From NCBI GenBank assembly GCA_030789695.1, contig CM061139.1, forward strand, positions 199,675,641 to 199,739,640: a stretch of 64,000 nt of DNA, read 5' to 3'. The notes under the pieces were generated by a model that saw only the letters and a program-made list of their open reading frames with translations, was not told the origin of the DNA and searched no databases. Both the position numbers and the translations under genes were made by a program. This document shows, one piece after another, positions 47,901 through 58,320 of this stretch (position 1 is its first letter; each line of letters opens with the position of its first letter). The DNA comes from Scilla litardierei (taxonomy: Eukaryota; Streptophyta; Magnoliopsida; Asparagales; Asparagaceae).

Positions 47901-50800
47901 CATGGACTCAGTAGAAGGTCGGATTGTGATCATGCCGGATTGTGATATCGGGTACTCTTTTTCCACACATTACGAGCTAAAGTTTTTCTTCTATCAAACC
48001 AATACCTTTCATACTATTTCTTATTACTTCTATTCATATCTTATTACTTCTGTCAAACTAATATCTTATTACTTCTATTCAAACTAATATTGTTCATACT
48101 ATTTCTTATTACTTCTATTCATATCCTTTTCGGTCCAACTCTCTTTCTCTTGACCTCAGTGTCTTTCTAACATGCGTCTCAATAGGTCTTTGGCGTATAT
48201 GGTTAAACCATCTCAAGCGACTTTTTTTCATCTTATCTTTTATAAGGATCACACATACCTTCGCTTGGATATCCTTGTTTTTTACCTTATATTTTCTCTT
48301 TTCTAGTGTTTCTATACATCCACTATAACTTTTGCATCTCTACAACACACAAACTCTTTTCTTGCTTCTTGATGATAACTCAACACATTGTACCATATAA
48401 TAAAGCCGATCGAATCATTGTCATATTAATTTTATCATTTTAACCACATCAGCACCTTTCGATTGCATGACATTCATGTTATAGCTCTCCACTTCAATCA
48501 TCTAGTTTTAATTCTATGATCATCTTTTGTAATCCATGCATCCTCTTGAATAACTAATCTAAATACTTACAACATTTGCTTACCGATATATTTTCATCAT
48601 CTTGCTTCATCATGCTATGATCTTTATGTCTCACTCTACTAAACTTATATTATATATACTCGATGTTGTTCTTTTTAAATGTGAAATCTCTAGTTTTCAA
48701 TATTTGCATTCATAAATCTAACTTTGCATTTACATTACTTTTAATCTCATCTATCAAAATAATATCAGCTGAAAATGACATACACTTAGGCACATCATCT
48801 TGATATGCCTAGTGAGCTGATACGTCACTATAGCAAAGAAGATGTGTCTTAGAGCTGAGCTTTGATGTAACCAAATGGTGATCGAAAAGTTAACTATTAA
48901 TCCTCCGCATGTCTTCATATTAGTGACTGCTTCTTGATTCATGTCTTGAATTAGAGTAACATACTTTAGATGGATCCTTTTTGAAGTAAAACCCATTACA
49001 AAATCTCTCTAAGACTTTATCATAGATTTTCTCCATTTCAACAAAGACCATACGTGAATCTCTCTTGTTCTATTTTGCTCCATAATCTGTTTGATGAGAA
49101 GTATTACCTTTATTATCGAACTTCCTTGTATGAAGTTAAATTGATTTTATGATATGGTGAAATTCTTATTCAACCTAAACTCGATCATCTTCTCCTACAG
49201 TTTCATGGTATAAAATATTAATTTGATTCCATGATAATTAGAGCAACTTTGTATATCACTTTTATTTTTATATAAAGGTACCAAAGTGTTACTCCTATAC
49301 TCTTTTGGTATTATATTTAAGTCCCAATTTTTGTTAAACATCTTTTCCAGCCATATAATTATTGCATTTTCTATGCATTTTCACACCTCAATAGGAATCT
49401 CATCTTGTCCACATATTGTTTAGTTTTATTCTCTATAAAGCTTCCGTGATCTATCATGCTCTAATTCTACACATAAAACAATAATTTAGCACTTCATATA
49501 TTCTGGATATCACTTTTATTAAAAAGTTTGTTAACATACTCTCTCCACATATCTCTGGTATCATTGTCTTTGATCAAATTTTTTATTTTCATCTTTAATC
49601 CATTTAACTGCGAACAAGTCACTTTGCTTTTTCTCCCTCATTCGTGCATGTTGATAGATGTTCTTCTTCAATCAACTGTATCTAACTTTTTATAAGCATC
49701 TACACATACCCTGAATCTAGCCTCTTGAATTACTCTTTTAGCTTCCTTCTTAGCTAATTTATATCTTTTAAGGTGTCATCATCCGAACATCTCCCAAGGT
49801 TTCTATAGCTGTCGCGTTTAGATCTAATAACAACATTGACATTCTCGTTCCACCAAGATATCTTTTCCACCTGATGGTGCAATATCTTTAGACACATCAA
49901 GTTCTTCTATGGCTATTGTTCTAATGAAATCAGCCATCTTCTTCTACATAGCACTTGTGTCCCCCCGCACTTCCAATCAACCTCCTTAAGCACCCTTTCT
50001 TTAAATCTTTTATGTTTATCACCCTTTAATTTCCACCGCTTAATTCTGGGATCTATCTTAACTTTGTGGCCTTTGCCACTTCTTAAAATGCACATCTAGG
50101 ATTAACATTCTATGATGAGTACTTACACTTTATTTTGGTACTACCTTACAATCTTTGCAACGTCTTTTATCTATTCTTTTAGTCAGAAAGAAATTTACCA
50201 ACTGACATTCATTTTGCTTCCAAAAGTACTCAAGTGTGAATCTCTTTAATGAAACCAGGTGTTTGCCAATATCAAGTCATATGCAAGGAAGAAGTTCAAA
50301 ATAGATTCTCTAGATATATTTCTATCCCTAAAACTTAAACTTCCATGCACATTCTCATAACACATCCTGTTTGAGCTTACATGGCCATTAAGGTTAAGTA
50401 CCTTTAGCACTGCATCTTCCAAATTCGTACAAAATTATTATTTATTTGCATTATCCAATCCTGGTTATGGTGCATAAGCGATAACAATATTTATCACATC
50501 CTCCGTTAACACCAATTTAACATGCATATTCTATCACCTTTTCTTCTTGCATACACTACATTCTTTTGCAAATCTTTATCAATTATTATTCTAAATATAT
50601 TTTGATTTATCTGTTTATTAAAGTACTAAAGCTTATGATCCCACGGCCGTCTACTCTTGCCTTCTCACCTATCCATTTAGTATCTTGAATGCACAAAATA
50701 CTAATCCTTCTCCTAAACATGATATTAAGACGTTACCACTACCATCTTGAACTGTCATCGACGTTTCCATTGTCAGATCGATGTCACTAACATCATCCCA
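47900..50800 (-). pseudogene. Plant LINE (L1-like) remnant
   Basis: On the minus strand, in many frames, 50760-50420 resembles an endonuclease (LCIQDTKWIGEKARV, then INIVIAYAP-like). 50095-49913 reads KIDPRIKRWKLKGDKHKRF, a conserved LINE link. 48996-48754 reads GLIVNFSITIWLHQSSALRHIFF and LTRHI, close to the RT core. Near 48765 FSADIILIDEI stands for the usual FADDIVLIDE, and 48480-48130 resembles the C-terminal end. Stops and indels are frequent. No poly-A tail or target duplication is evident. An old, inactive insertion behind the kinase gene. Confidence 0.75.
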
Positions 50801-50960
50801 CAGTCGCCCATGCTGGCATTATGAGACTGCCATCACCATCATCGAATCATTGATGCTGTCGTTGCCACTGACATTGACCATGTCAGATCATTGTTCTTGC
50901 CACCATTTTCAATGCCCCTTCTGTTACGCTACCAACATCATCACTTCTATCACAATCATT

Positions 50961-52334
50961 TGTTGGATACTGTAGATAGCCAGCTAAACACTCGGGGTGA
51001 TTAGTGTTTCTAAAATTCAATACACAAATAAAAATTGCACACACTAATTTCGCCTAAGTTACATGAGAGAATTTCCTCCTTAAGAACTTAATCAACACTC
51101 AATGTAATACTTGGAGGAATTAGAGCTAAAATATATTGCATGAGTAATTAACAAACACAAGTACAAGTATAAAATGAGAGAAGACAATCAACAACGCAAA
51201 CACAACATGATTATCTTTGTTCACCCACCCTGGGCTACTCCAGTCCCTAACCACTTGTTGAGATTTTTTACTAACCAACTCTTTTAATCAAGAGAGCAAA
51301 TGCCTCACAATAGATGACTTTTAACTACAATTGCCTAGCTTCACTCAATAGGGCTTCGAATACAATAGCTCAACACAACCTCTCTCCAAGAGGATTTTAC
51401 AACAACCCAAACCAAACAAACATCAACAACTTACCACCACTCTTGTGGATTACAAACCTTTCTTGAAGATGAATTTGCTCTTACACTTCCCTATAGCCAA
51501 TGGATGAAGCTTTTGTGTAAAGTGTCAAAGGCTATGTGAAACTTTTGATCTCAAGAGAAATGAAGATTAAAACTTTGAGCGATCTATTAAAACTTGATTA
51601 GAATCGTAGAAATTCAAGATGAATCTTAAGGAGATTCTTAATCAAAAGCCTAAAGTGCTTAAAAACTTTGAAATCAAAAATCAAAATTTTAGGGCTGTGA
51701 AATTCTTGAGAGCTTGAAGAAGAAATAAAAGCTTGTTAAACTCAAAATTATATGCAATAATGTGCTAAAAATTCTCAGCTAAGTCATCTTAAATAGCCCT
51801 CAAAATCCCGTTAAAAATCGTGAACAAAACACCCTTGTAATGGAAAAATCGACAGCTCTCCGCAAAAGTCGGAGCTATGTTTTTTCCAGAGGTAGTCGAC
51901 TCCCGTATTGTCAGTAGTCAACTCCCCACAAAGTTGCGGTCGAATTCCAGCATAAATGCGGTCGGTCGACTCACATTTGAGGTCAAGAGAGCAAAGCTTT
52001 TCTCCTATTCAAAGTAGTCAACTCTCATCAAGAGATAGTCAACTCTCATTCTAGTACTTGGGTTTTAAGCTATGAAAACTTTATGAAATCAATTCAAAAC
52101 TATTTTAAATCTTTTCTAATTGAGGAGATTAAAACATTATTTGATGTGTGTGTAAGGTTCATCTAATGACTTTAACATTCTCAGAAATACATCACTCAGT
52201 CAATCTAGTGATCTTGATGCATTCCTTTGAGCTTGAGTTCATTATCTTTGAAGTCTTGCAATCCTTGAGTCTTTGGCTTGAGCTTATGATCTCCAATGTG
52301 AGCTCCAAGTCCATTGACTTCCTCATCAAGCTTA
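50961..52334 (-). repeat. 3' LTR of the minus-strand SIRE-like copia, distal part
   Basis: Starts TGTTGGATACTG on the + strand. It carries reversed versions of the GTCGACTACC motif (51892-51910, 51965-51975) and variants GTCAACTC (51918, 52018, 52045), as in the LTRs at 16823 and 22602. The LTR resumes at 54605; total about 1.5 kb without the insert. Confidence 0.75.
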
Positions 52335-52662
52335 TATTAGATCTGGAATTACTTTGCGCACACCAAGTCATGGAGGAATTACTTTGCGCACAACAAGTCA
52401 GGAGGAATTGCTTTATGCACTACAAAGAGGGGTTTCCTATTTAAACTAGGTCTAGCCGTCATTTATTTTCATGTTGAAATTGAGAGTTATTTAATAATTA
52501 GAAAGAGAGTTCTTCGAGAATTGTCAGGTAGATCTAAGAGAGTGCGGACGTCCTCGCTTAAAGGCGTCTTGGGAGGGATGTTATACCTATCAATTGTAGC
52601 CAATTTATCTTTTATTCACTGTTTTATTAATATAGTTTCAGATTTGCTTTCGGATCCTATCA
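52335..52662 (+). repeat. Left LTR of the small element
   Basis: 328 bp, TATTAGATCTGG...GGATCCTATCA; the first TG is now TA. A TATTTAAA box lies near 52438. Two near-identical units (GGAATTACTTTGCGCACA) stand at 52344 and 52376. Confidence 0.85.
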
Positions 52663-52665
52663 TTT

Positions 52666-52677
52666 TGGTATCAGAGC
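52666..52677 (+). other. Primer-binding site of the small element
   Basis: TGGTATCAGAGC, three bases after the LTR; initiator tRNA-Met type. Confidence 0.9.
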
Positions 52678-52693
52678 GACGATCTTGGCATCA

Positions 52694-53425
52694 ATGGAGG
52701 CGACTACCACCAAAAAGATTGAAGTTTTGGAGGAAAGATTCGATGGCGAAATTAAAGATCTGAAGAAATCTATGGAGGATTTCAGATCTGAGGTCAAGTC
52801 GTCGATAAAAGGGCTTGAGGCGCAAATGGATGAAAAATTTGAAACCTTCATGCAAATCATGATGCAACAATTCGCGGATCTAAAGACGGCGATGATCCCT
52901 AATCCAGATCTGAAATTTTCAGATCCAAATCTGAAATTTTCAGTTTCAGATCTGGGTGAAAATTCAAATCTAAGGCAAAACGCGAAAACTTTGAAAAAAA
53001 AGAAAGAGACGGAAGAAGAGTTCAAAGGAGGCCATCTATCAAACACGGAGGAGGGATCTGATAGAGCGGAAGAACATCCGACGGATCAGAAAAACCCTAG
53101 CCGTCATGGGGGGTTTAGCGACCAATTACAGGACCAGCAGGGTTCTACAATTGGCCTGCATGCCACTGCAGGCTTGCTGCAGCCCATTGCAGGGCCTGCA
53201 GTAGGCCTGCAGCCCACTGCAGGGCCTTTACAGGCCTCTGCAGGGCCTGCACTGGGCCTGCAGCCCACTGCAGGGCTGCTGCAGGCCCCTGCAGGGCCTG
53301 CACTGGGCCTGCAGCCCACTGCAGGGCTGTTGCAGGCCCCTGTAGGGCCTGTACTGGGCCCGCAGCCCACTGCAGAACCTGCAGTGGGCCCGCAGGCCAC
53401 TGCAGGGCCTGCAGGACCCCTGTAG
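52694..53425 (+). CDS. Gag-like ORF of the small element, N-terminal part
   Basis: ATG at 52694 opens MEATTTKKIEVLEERFDGEI; the frame also has an upstream TTG, which is not a plausible start. Residues 1-60 are charged and coiled-coil-like. Then come repeated FSDPNLKFS words, a basic KTLKKKKET segment, and a Gly/Pro/Ala/Gln repeat (GLQPTAGLLQAPAGPALG). The stop is at 53423-53425. The later gag core follows in another frame. No zinc knuckle is seen. Confidence 0.65.
   Translation: MEATTTKKIEVLEERFDGEIKDLKKSMEDFRSEVKSSIKGLEAQMDEKFETFMQIMMQQFADLKTAMIPNPDLKFSDPNLKFSVSDLGENSNLRQNAKTLKKKKETEEEFKGGHLSNTEEGSDRAEEHPTDQKNPSRHGGFSDQLQDQQGSTIGLHATAGLLQPIAGPAVGLQPTAGPLQASAGPALGLQPTAGLLQAPAGPALGLQPTAGLLQAPVGPVLGPQPTAEPAVGPQATAGPAGPL
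53199..53400. repeat. 51-bp tandem repeat in gag
   Basis: Units start at 53199, 53250, 53301 and (partial) 53352, each beginning CAGTAGGCCTGCAGCCC or CACTGGGCCTGCAGCCC. One unit is 17 codons. CTGCAG occurs in almost every unit. Because unit length is a multiple of three, copy number can change without frameshift. Confidence 0.85.
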
Positions 53426-54276
53426 GGCCTGCAGGCCTCTGCAGACCACTGCAGGGACTATGCAATGCCCGTGCGAGGCATCCGGAGACGCCTTGAGCCT
53501 TGGAAGGATGATCCGGGACCTCGAAATATGCGGGGAGCATGCCAAGACTTCGATGACAAATTTGGGCTTCTTCCGAGACCCGAGGATGACGTGGAGGAGG
53601 TCCCGGGCTTTCATGGGCCTCAATATGCGGCAGAGAGGCGATGCCGCAAAGTATTTCCAACCTACAAGGTATTTCAGACCGACTATGACAAGGATCCACA
53701 CTTGAGGAGAATGTTGATGACTATGCTCAGAGTGAGCATGATTGGGGAGGCAATGTTGATTGACAGAGGCGACTATCCTAGCAGGGGCTATGGGAGACGC
53801 AGGAAGGAACGACACGACAATTATTACTCCCCCTGACTACCGACAAGCAGGAGGTCCCTGTGGGCCTTGGGGGGCTTCGCAGCCTCCACCACAGGGGCGG
53901 GAGGCACATCAGCAGTTTACTGGAGGATATTTGCCCTATTCGGAGACGACTCGTGGTTTTGACGGCAAATTTGATCCCGGAGAGGAGCAGTGGCACTATG
54001 ATGACGGAGGGGGTTTTCAGGAACCTTCCGACCCTTCAGTACGGCGACGGTTGGGGGCGTCCACCACCTCACACTTATGAGGGGCGTTCCGGGAACCACG
54101 GAGGAGGATACAGAGGCTATGAGGAGTATGTGGGTCATACTGGAGGCTACGGTGGGCGAGGAGAGGGGCCCCGAGGGGGTCATGGTGACCAGTGGCGGCG
54201 AACCGCTTGGAGCAGCACCGTCCATGAATTTCATGCACCACCTTGAGGACAAGGTGGATTTTCAGGGGCAGAGTAA
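53426..54276 (+). pseudogene. Gag-like ORF, later part, and tail of the small element
   Basis: From 53465 the frame reads RPEDDVEEVPGFHGPQY, FQTDYDKDPHLRRML and SRGYGRRRKERHDNYY, like 10490-10750. It stops at 53834. Another frame continues GGPCGPWGASQPPPQGRE and GFDGKFDPGEEQWHYDD. A Gly/Arg-rich stretch follows, ending MHHLEDKVDFQGQ (54229-54268). The standard gag core (FEGDDPYKWIYRA type) is not seen, so the interior is deleted relative to the host element. A purine run (AGGGGCAGAG) precedes the LTR. Confidence 0.6.
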
Positions 54277-54604
54277 TGTTAGATCTGGAATTACTTTGCG
54301 CATAACAAGTCATGGAGGAATTACTTTGTGCACAACAAGTCAGGAGGAATTGCTTTATGCACTACAAGGAGGGGTTTCTTATTTAAACTAGGTCTAGCCG
54401 TCATTTATTTTCTTGTTGAAATTGAGAGTTATTTGATAATTAGAAATAGAGTTCTTCGAGAATTCTCAGGTTGATCTTGGAGAGTGTGGACGTCCTCGCT
54501 TAAAGGCGTCTTGGGAGGGAGGTTACACCTATCAATTGTAGCCAATTTATATTGTATTCGTTGTTTTATTAATATAATTTCAAATATTCTTTCGGATCCT
54601 ATCA
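54277..54604 (+). repeat. Right LTR of the small element
   Basis: 328 bp, TGTTAGATCTGG...GGATCCTATCA; same length as the left LTR with scattered substitutions. The terminal TG is intact here. Confidence 0.85.
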
Positions 54605-54755
54605 GCTTGATTTTCATATCTTCATTTATTCCAAGCTTGAGTTAACCATTATTGACTTCAAAACTACACTCACAAATCATCTTAAAACATAATTAGTAAT
54701 ACCAATCGTTTGCTTAATCATCAAAACCAACTTAGGAGTGTTGCAAAAACCAACA
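54605..54755 (-). repeat. 3' LTR of the minus-strand SIRE-like copia, proximal part
   Basis: Ends CAAAAACCAACA on the + strand, the inverted partner of TGTTGG at 50961. The next bases ATCTCCCTCTTTTTGATGATGG (to about 54777) are the reversed polypurine tract. Confidence 0.75.
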
Positions 54756-55459
54756 ATCTCCCTCTTTTTGATGATGGAAAACAACTTAATAAAAATTATG
54801 AAATTGCAAAAGTTAAGACACTTACTTTCCCTACGCAAATGCATTATTGCTATGGAGATAATAAGCATGTCTCATAATTTAATCAAGGTGCCACAATGTG
54901 TCATACATGTTGAAAAATAATCATACCTCATTCTCTCCTTTTGACATGTATATCACCAAAAATGAATTACCTCACATTATTCTCCTCTTTGATATAGAAT
55001 GACATTGAGTCACACTAACATACTTCACCCCCTTAATCATTGTTTTTCCCTTTGAGTCACACTAACTTTCCTCTCCCCTTTTTGACATGATCAAAAACTT
55101 ACAAAGAGGGTTAGCAGTAACCAATAGTAACCAATAATAAAAAGATATGAACAATGCAATTTATGAAGAATGGTATGACATGAATAAATAAGATCAATTT
55201 AGCTTATTTTCACTAATGATTGCAATGTCTCTTTTCAACTTAATGAAAGTATCACTCTTGAGAGCTTTAGTGAGAATGTTAGCTACTTGATGATCAGTAT
55301 AAATATATTTAAGCGAATATCTTTCTTTGTGCAATGATCATCAATAAATATATGCCTAATGTCAATGTGTTTTTGGTCCTAGGGTGCAACACAGAATTCT
55401 TAGTAATATTAATTGCACTCTTGTTATCACAATAAATCACACTAGTAGAACACTTAACA
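54756..55459 (-). other. Non-coding 3' internal region of the SIRE-like copia
   Basis: AT-rich with CTCC and CTTTTTGA words that recur (54770, 54945, 55075), reflecting reversed purine tracts. No accessory ORF is visible, unlike the elements at 16823 and 36641. Confidence 0.5.
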
Positions 55460-55702
55460 CCATAGTCAGCTAGGTCTTATTTCATCCAAAGAACTTGAGC
55501 ACAAGCAAGCCCGGAAGCAATATATTCTGTCTTGGTGGTAGAAAGAGAAACATAATTTTGCTTCTTACTAAACCACGAAACTAGAGAATGTCCAAGGAAG
55601 TGACATGTTCCACTAGTGCTTTTCTTGTGGTTTTGCAACTAGCATAATCAGAATCACTATAAGAAATTAAATCTAATATGCAAGTTTTTGGATAAAGCCT
55701 TT
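55460..55702 (-). pseudogene. Copia RNase H fragment
   Basis: The minus strand reads YPKTCILDLISYSDSDYASCKTTRKA, then in other frames a SLVSWFSKKQNYVSLSTT-like stretch and ASGLACAQVLWM (55560-55470). These are copia RNase H motifs with the first two aspartates. Frame changes occur near 55610 and 55560. Confidence 0.75.
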
Positions 55703-56250
55703 TCCGGGTGAAAAAGCAAGCAACGAAATAGTGTGAATCATTTTGTGGCTGGAGATTGGGCAGCTGGAGAGATGGTTGAAGGGGAACCAAAAAAGGGGAC
55801 TTTTCTGCTACGGGCTATGCCACCCATTACTGATGAGGGAAGTAGCATCCGTCCCATCGCAAGCACCTACAATGTCATGATCACATTGGTTTACCCTTTT
55901 TTGGTAGTTCAACGGACGGTCGCCCCTCCAACAAGAAAAGGTAGAAATATGGAAACTTCTCTGCCATTTGGATCGGAGAATTTATGGAAGAAATCGGGTT
56001 TGAAATTCCCAGAAACCGCACGATTATATAGCCAAAGGGAATACGCCGCGCCTAATTCATGTGCCTTGGTCCCCGAACCCTCCCTAGGATGTTGGGAGGA
56101 AGAGGTTGGCTTTGCCAACGCAGTCCGCGCGGTACGGAAGATTGGTCCGCTCCGCAAAGCTGTTCGGTTCGCTCCCCAGGCGCTGCCCTCTCTTTGCCTC
56201 CTTTCTCTTTCTTGATTGAATAGTTCAATGCCCGTCCAAAATCTGAGTGG
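55703..56250. other. Foreign insert of about 0.5 kb, possibly mitochondrial
   Basis: The copia frame stops after AVKHILGIL at about 56250 and resumes with YPKTCILDL at about 55700; the DNA between is not copia. It is markedly less AT-rich than its flanks and opens a 160-codon frame on the + strand (55733-56215, TTG-type start) as well as a minus-strand frame. Neither resembles a protein I know. The base composition and TTCGCTCC-like words recall plant mitochondrial DNA, but this is a guess. No terminal repeats or duplication. Confidence 0.4.
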
Positions 56251-57050
56251 TCTTAAGATACCTAAAATGTGTTTTACTGCCTTAAGGTGAGATTCCATAG
56301 GGTCTGCCTGGAATCTAGCACATAAGTATCCACTAAACATAATATCAGGGCTACTAGCAATTAAATAAAGTAAAGACCCAATCATACCTTGATATGTCCT
56401 TTGATCAACTTTCTTACCATTCTCATTCTTATCCAAGGATATGTAAGTTGCCATTGAAGTGTCTTTACCTGAAGCACTCTCCATTCCAAATCTTTTGAGT
56501 TAGTCCTTGGCTACTTAGTTTGGTGAATAAAAGTTTCTTCATTCGATTGCTTTATTTGCAAACCTAAAAAGAAAGTGAGTTCACACATGTAGCTGATTGC
56601 AAACTCTTCCTGCATAAGTTTTGCAAATTTTTGACATAACACTTCGTCAGTTGAACCAAAAATGATGTCATCCACATATATTTAAATTAAAATAATATCA
56701 TTGTTAATTATTTTAATAAACAAAGTTGTATATATTCTACCAACATTATAAACCTAATCGATTAAGAATTTTCTCAATCTTGCATACCAAGCTCTTGGAG
56801 CTTGTTTCAACCCATACAAAGCCTTTTTAAGTTTATAAACAGTCATCATGTTTTTCATGAACAAACCCCGATGATTGTTTAACATATACCTCTTCCTTAA
56901 TATATCCATTAAGGAAGACACTCTCTTCACATCCATTTGAAATAAAGTAAAGTTCATATGTCATGCAAATGGAAGTAACATTCTAGTAGATTCAAGTCTA
57001 GCTACGGGTGCAAAGATTTCATCGAAGTTAATACATTCTTCTTGGTAATA
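56251..57050 (-). pseudogene. Copia reverse transcriptase, minus strand
   Basis: The minus strand reads FTLFQMDVK near 56945, then KLKKALYGLKQAPRAWYARL (56840-56780). After breaks it continues LKRFGMESASGKDTSMAT and QGMIGSLLYLIASSPDI, then SGYLCARFQADPMESHLKAVKHIL. The catalytic YVDD box falls in a degraded stretch (about 56690). Order and motifs are copia. Confidence 0.75.
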
Positions 57051-58125
57051 TACTTAAGCTACAAGCCTTACCTTGTTTCTTACCACGTTGACATCCTCAT
57101 CCATTTTGTTTCGGTGCACACACTTGGCACCAATGACATGGTGGTCCTCAGGTCTAGGAACTAGCTCTCATACTTGGTTTCTTTCAAATTTCACTAGCTC
57201 TTCTTGCATGGCTTCTATCCAAGCCTCGTCTGCAAAAGCTTCTTCAACTTTCTTTGGTTCAATGTTATAAACGAAAGCAACATGAATCATATGTTGCATT
57301 TGAGATCTAGTTCTAACACCATCACTAATACTTCCAATCACTTTTATTTGTGGGTGATGTGTAGGTTGTGAGAAAGCTCTAGGAAATGAACTAGAAGGGT
57401 TATCATCAATAGGTGGTGCAACAATATCATCATCATCATGAATAATATGAGGGTGCTACTAGAAGATTCATCAGAAGGAACATGTGTTTCATCCACATTA
57501 AGAGTTCTTTTATTGTAAACCATGTGTGCCTTAGAATGCAAAGAATATCTGATAAAAATGCATTCATCTGCTTTGGAGTCAAATTTATCAAGATTATCTT
57601 TGGTATTAAGGATATAACATTTACAATCAAAGACACAATAGTAAGATACTACCGGAACTTTTGGTACAATAATTTATAAGGAGTCTTTTAAAATGGTGTT
57701 CTATCTATTTTGTATATAGCACGCGGTGGAGAATACTTCTGCCAAATACTTTGGAAGGTTGCTCTCACACAACATTGTACGTGCACACTTTTGGAGTGTT
57801 CTATTTTTCCTTTCCAATACCCTAATTTGTGGAAGAGCTCTAGGAAAAGCAAATGTGTGTGTAACTCCGTGTTTTTCACAAAATCTTTGAAAATGCTCTT
57901 TTTCAAATTCACCTCAGTGATATGATCTAATAGAAATAATTTTTGTTGAAAATGATCTTTGAACTCATTTGAAAAATATTTTGAAATCATTAAATGCATC
58001 ATTTTTATTTTCCAAAAACAAAACCCACGTAAAACGTTAATAATCATCAACTATAACAAAAGCATATTTGCTACCATTAAGATAGGAAACTCTTGAGGGA
58101 CCAATTAAATCCATATGAATGAGTT
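57051..58125 (-). pseudogene. Copia integrase and linker, minus strand
   Basis: From 58120 the minus strand reads DLIGPSRVSYLNGSKYAFVIVDDY and FTWVLFLENKND, the start of the catalytic core. Then come GVTHTFAFPRAP-like and VVRATFQSIWQKYSPPRAIY in changed frames. 57600-57480 reads FIRYSLHSKAHMVYNKRTLNVDETHV, the usual end of copia integrase. Stops are frequent. Homology ends abruptly at 58125, giving the truncation point. Confidence 0.7.
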
Positions 58126-58320
58126 CTAATGGTCTTCATGCGATTAATAGTGTGATTAAACGGATTATGCGGGCTTCATGCGATTAATAGGCCATATAAT
58201 CCAATTAAGCACATTGGCCTATTAAATTGGCCCATTAGTCCATTTTTATGTGGTCGGAGTCCGCATGCGATTAGTCAGTTGATTAATTGGCATATTATAC
58301 CTTTTTTAAACACTGCTCCT
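58126..58320. mobile_element. Possible hAT-like MITE fragment
   Basis: Ends TTTTTTAAACACTG (58304-58317), which reversed is CAGTGTTTAAAAAA, a hAT-type tip. Inside, ATGCGATTAATAGG-like words recur (58138, 58176, 58265). The other end is not found, so it is at best a truncated copy at the edge of the copia remnant. Confidence 0.35.

Larger units (their letters stand above)
52335..54604 (+). mobile_element. Small non-autonomous gypsy-like LTR element
   Basis: Two LTRs of 328 bp each (52335-52662 and 54277-54604) flank a tRNA-Met primer site, a gag-like ORF and a short tail. Flanks GCTTA (52330-52334) and GCTTG (54605-54609) are a near-perfect 5-bp duplication. The interior is only about 1.6 kb and lacks protease, RT and integrase. 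It shares gag and tail with the host element split over 454-32460, so this looks like a family that moves using another element's enzymes. Confidence 0.85.
50961..58125 (-). mobile_element. SIRE-like Ty1/copia, minus strand, 5'-truncated
   Basis: On the minus strand the order is integrase (58120-57690), linker, RT (57050-56260), foreign DNA, RNase H (55700-55460), non-coding, polypurine tract and 3' LTR (54755 down to 50961). Gag, protease and the 5' LTR are missing; homology stops near 58125. The LTR is split by 52335-54604. Many stops and frame changes. It is therefore dead and older than the small element inside its LTR. Confidence 0.8.

Noticed and set aside
53104..53815. Several minus-strand open frames of 98-195 codons
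   Set aside because: They are shadows of the 51-bp repeat and gag-like sequence, which is free of stops on both strands. The plus-strand frame matches a related gag.
55733..56215. A 160-codon plus-strand open frame as a gene
   Set aside because: It begins at TTG, has no recognisable domain, spans the foreign insert only, and a minus-strand frame is equally open. Kept as an insert, not a gene.
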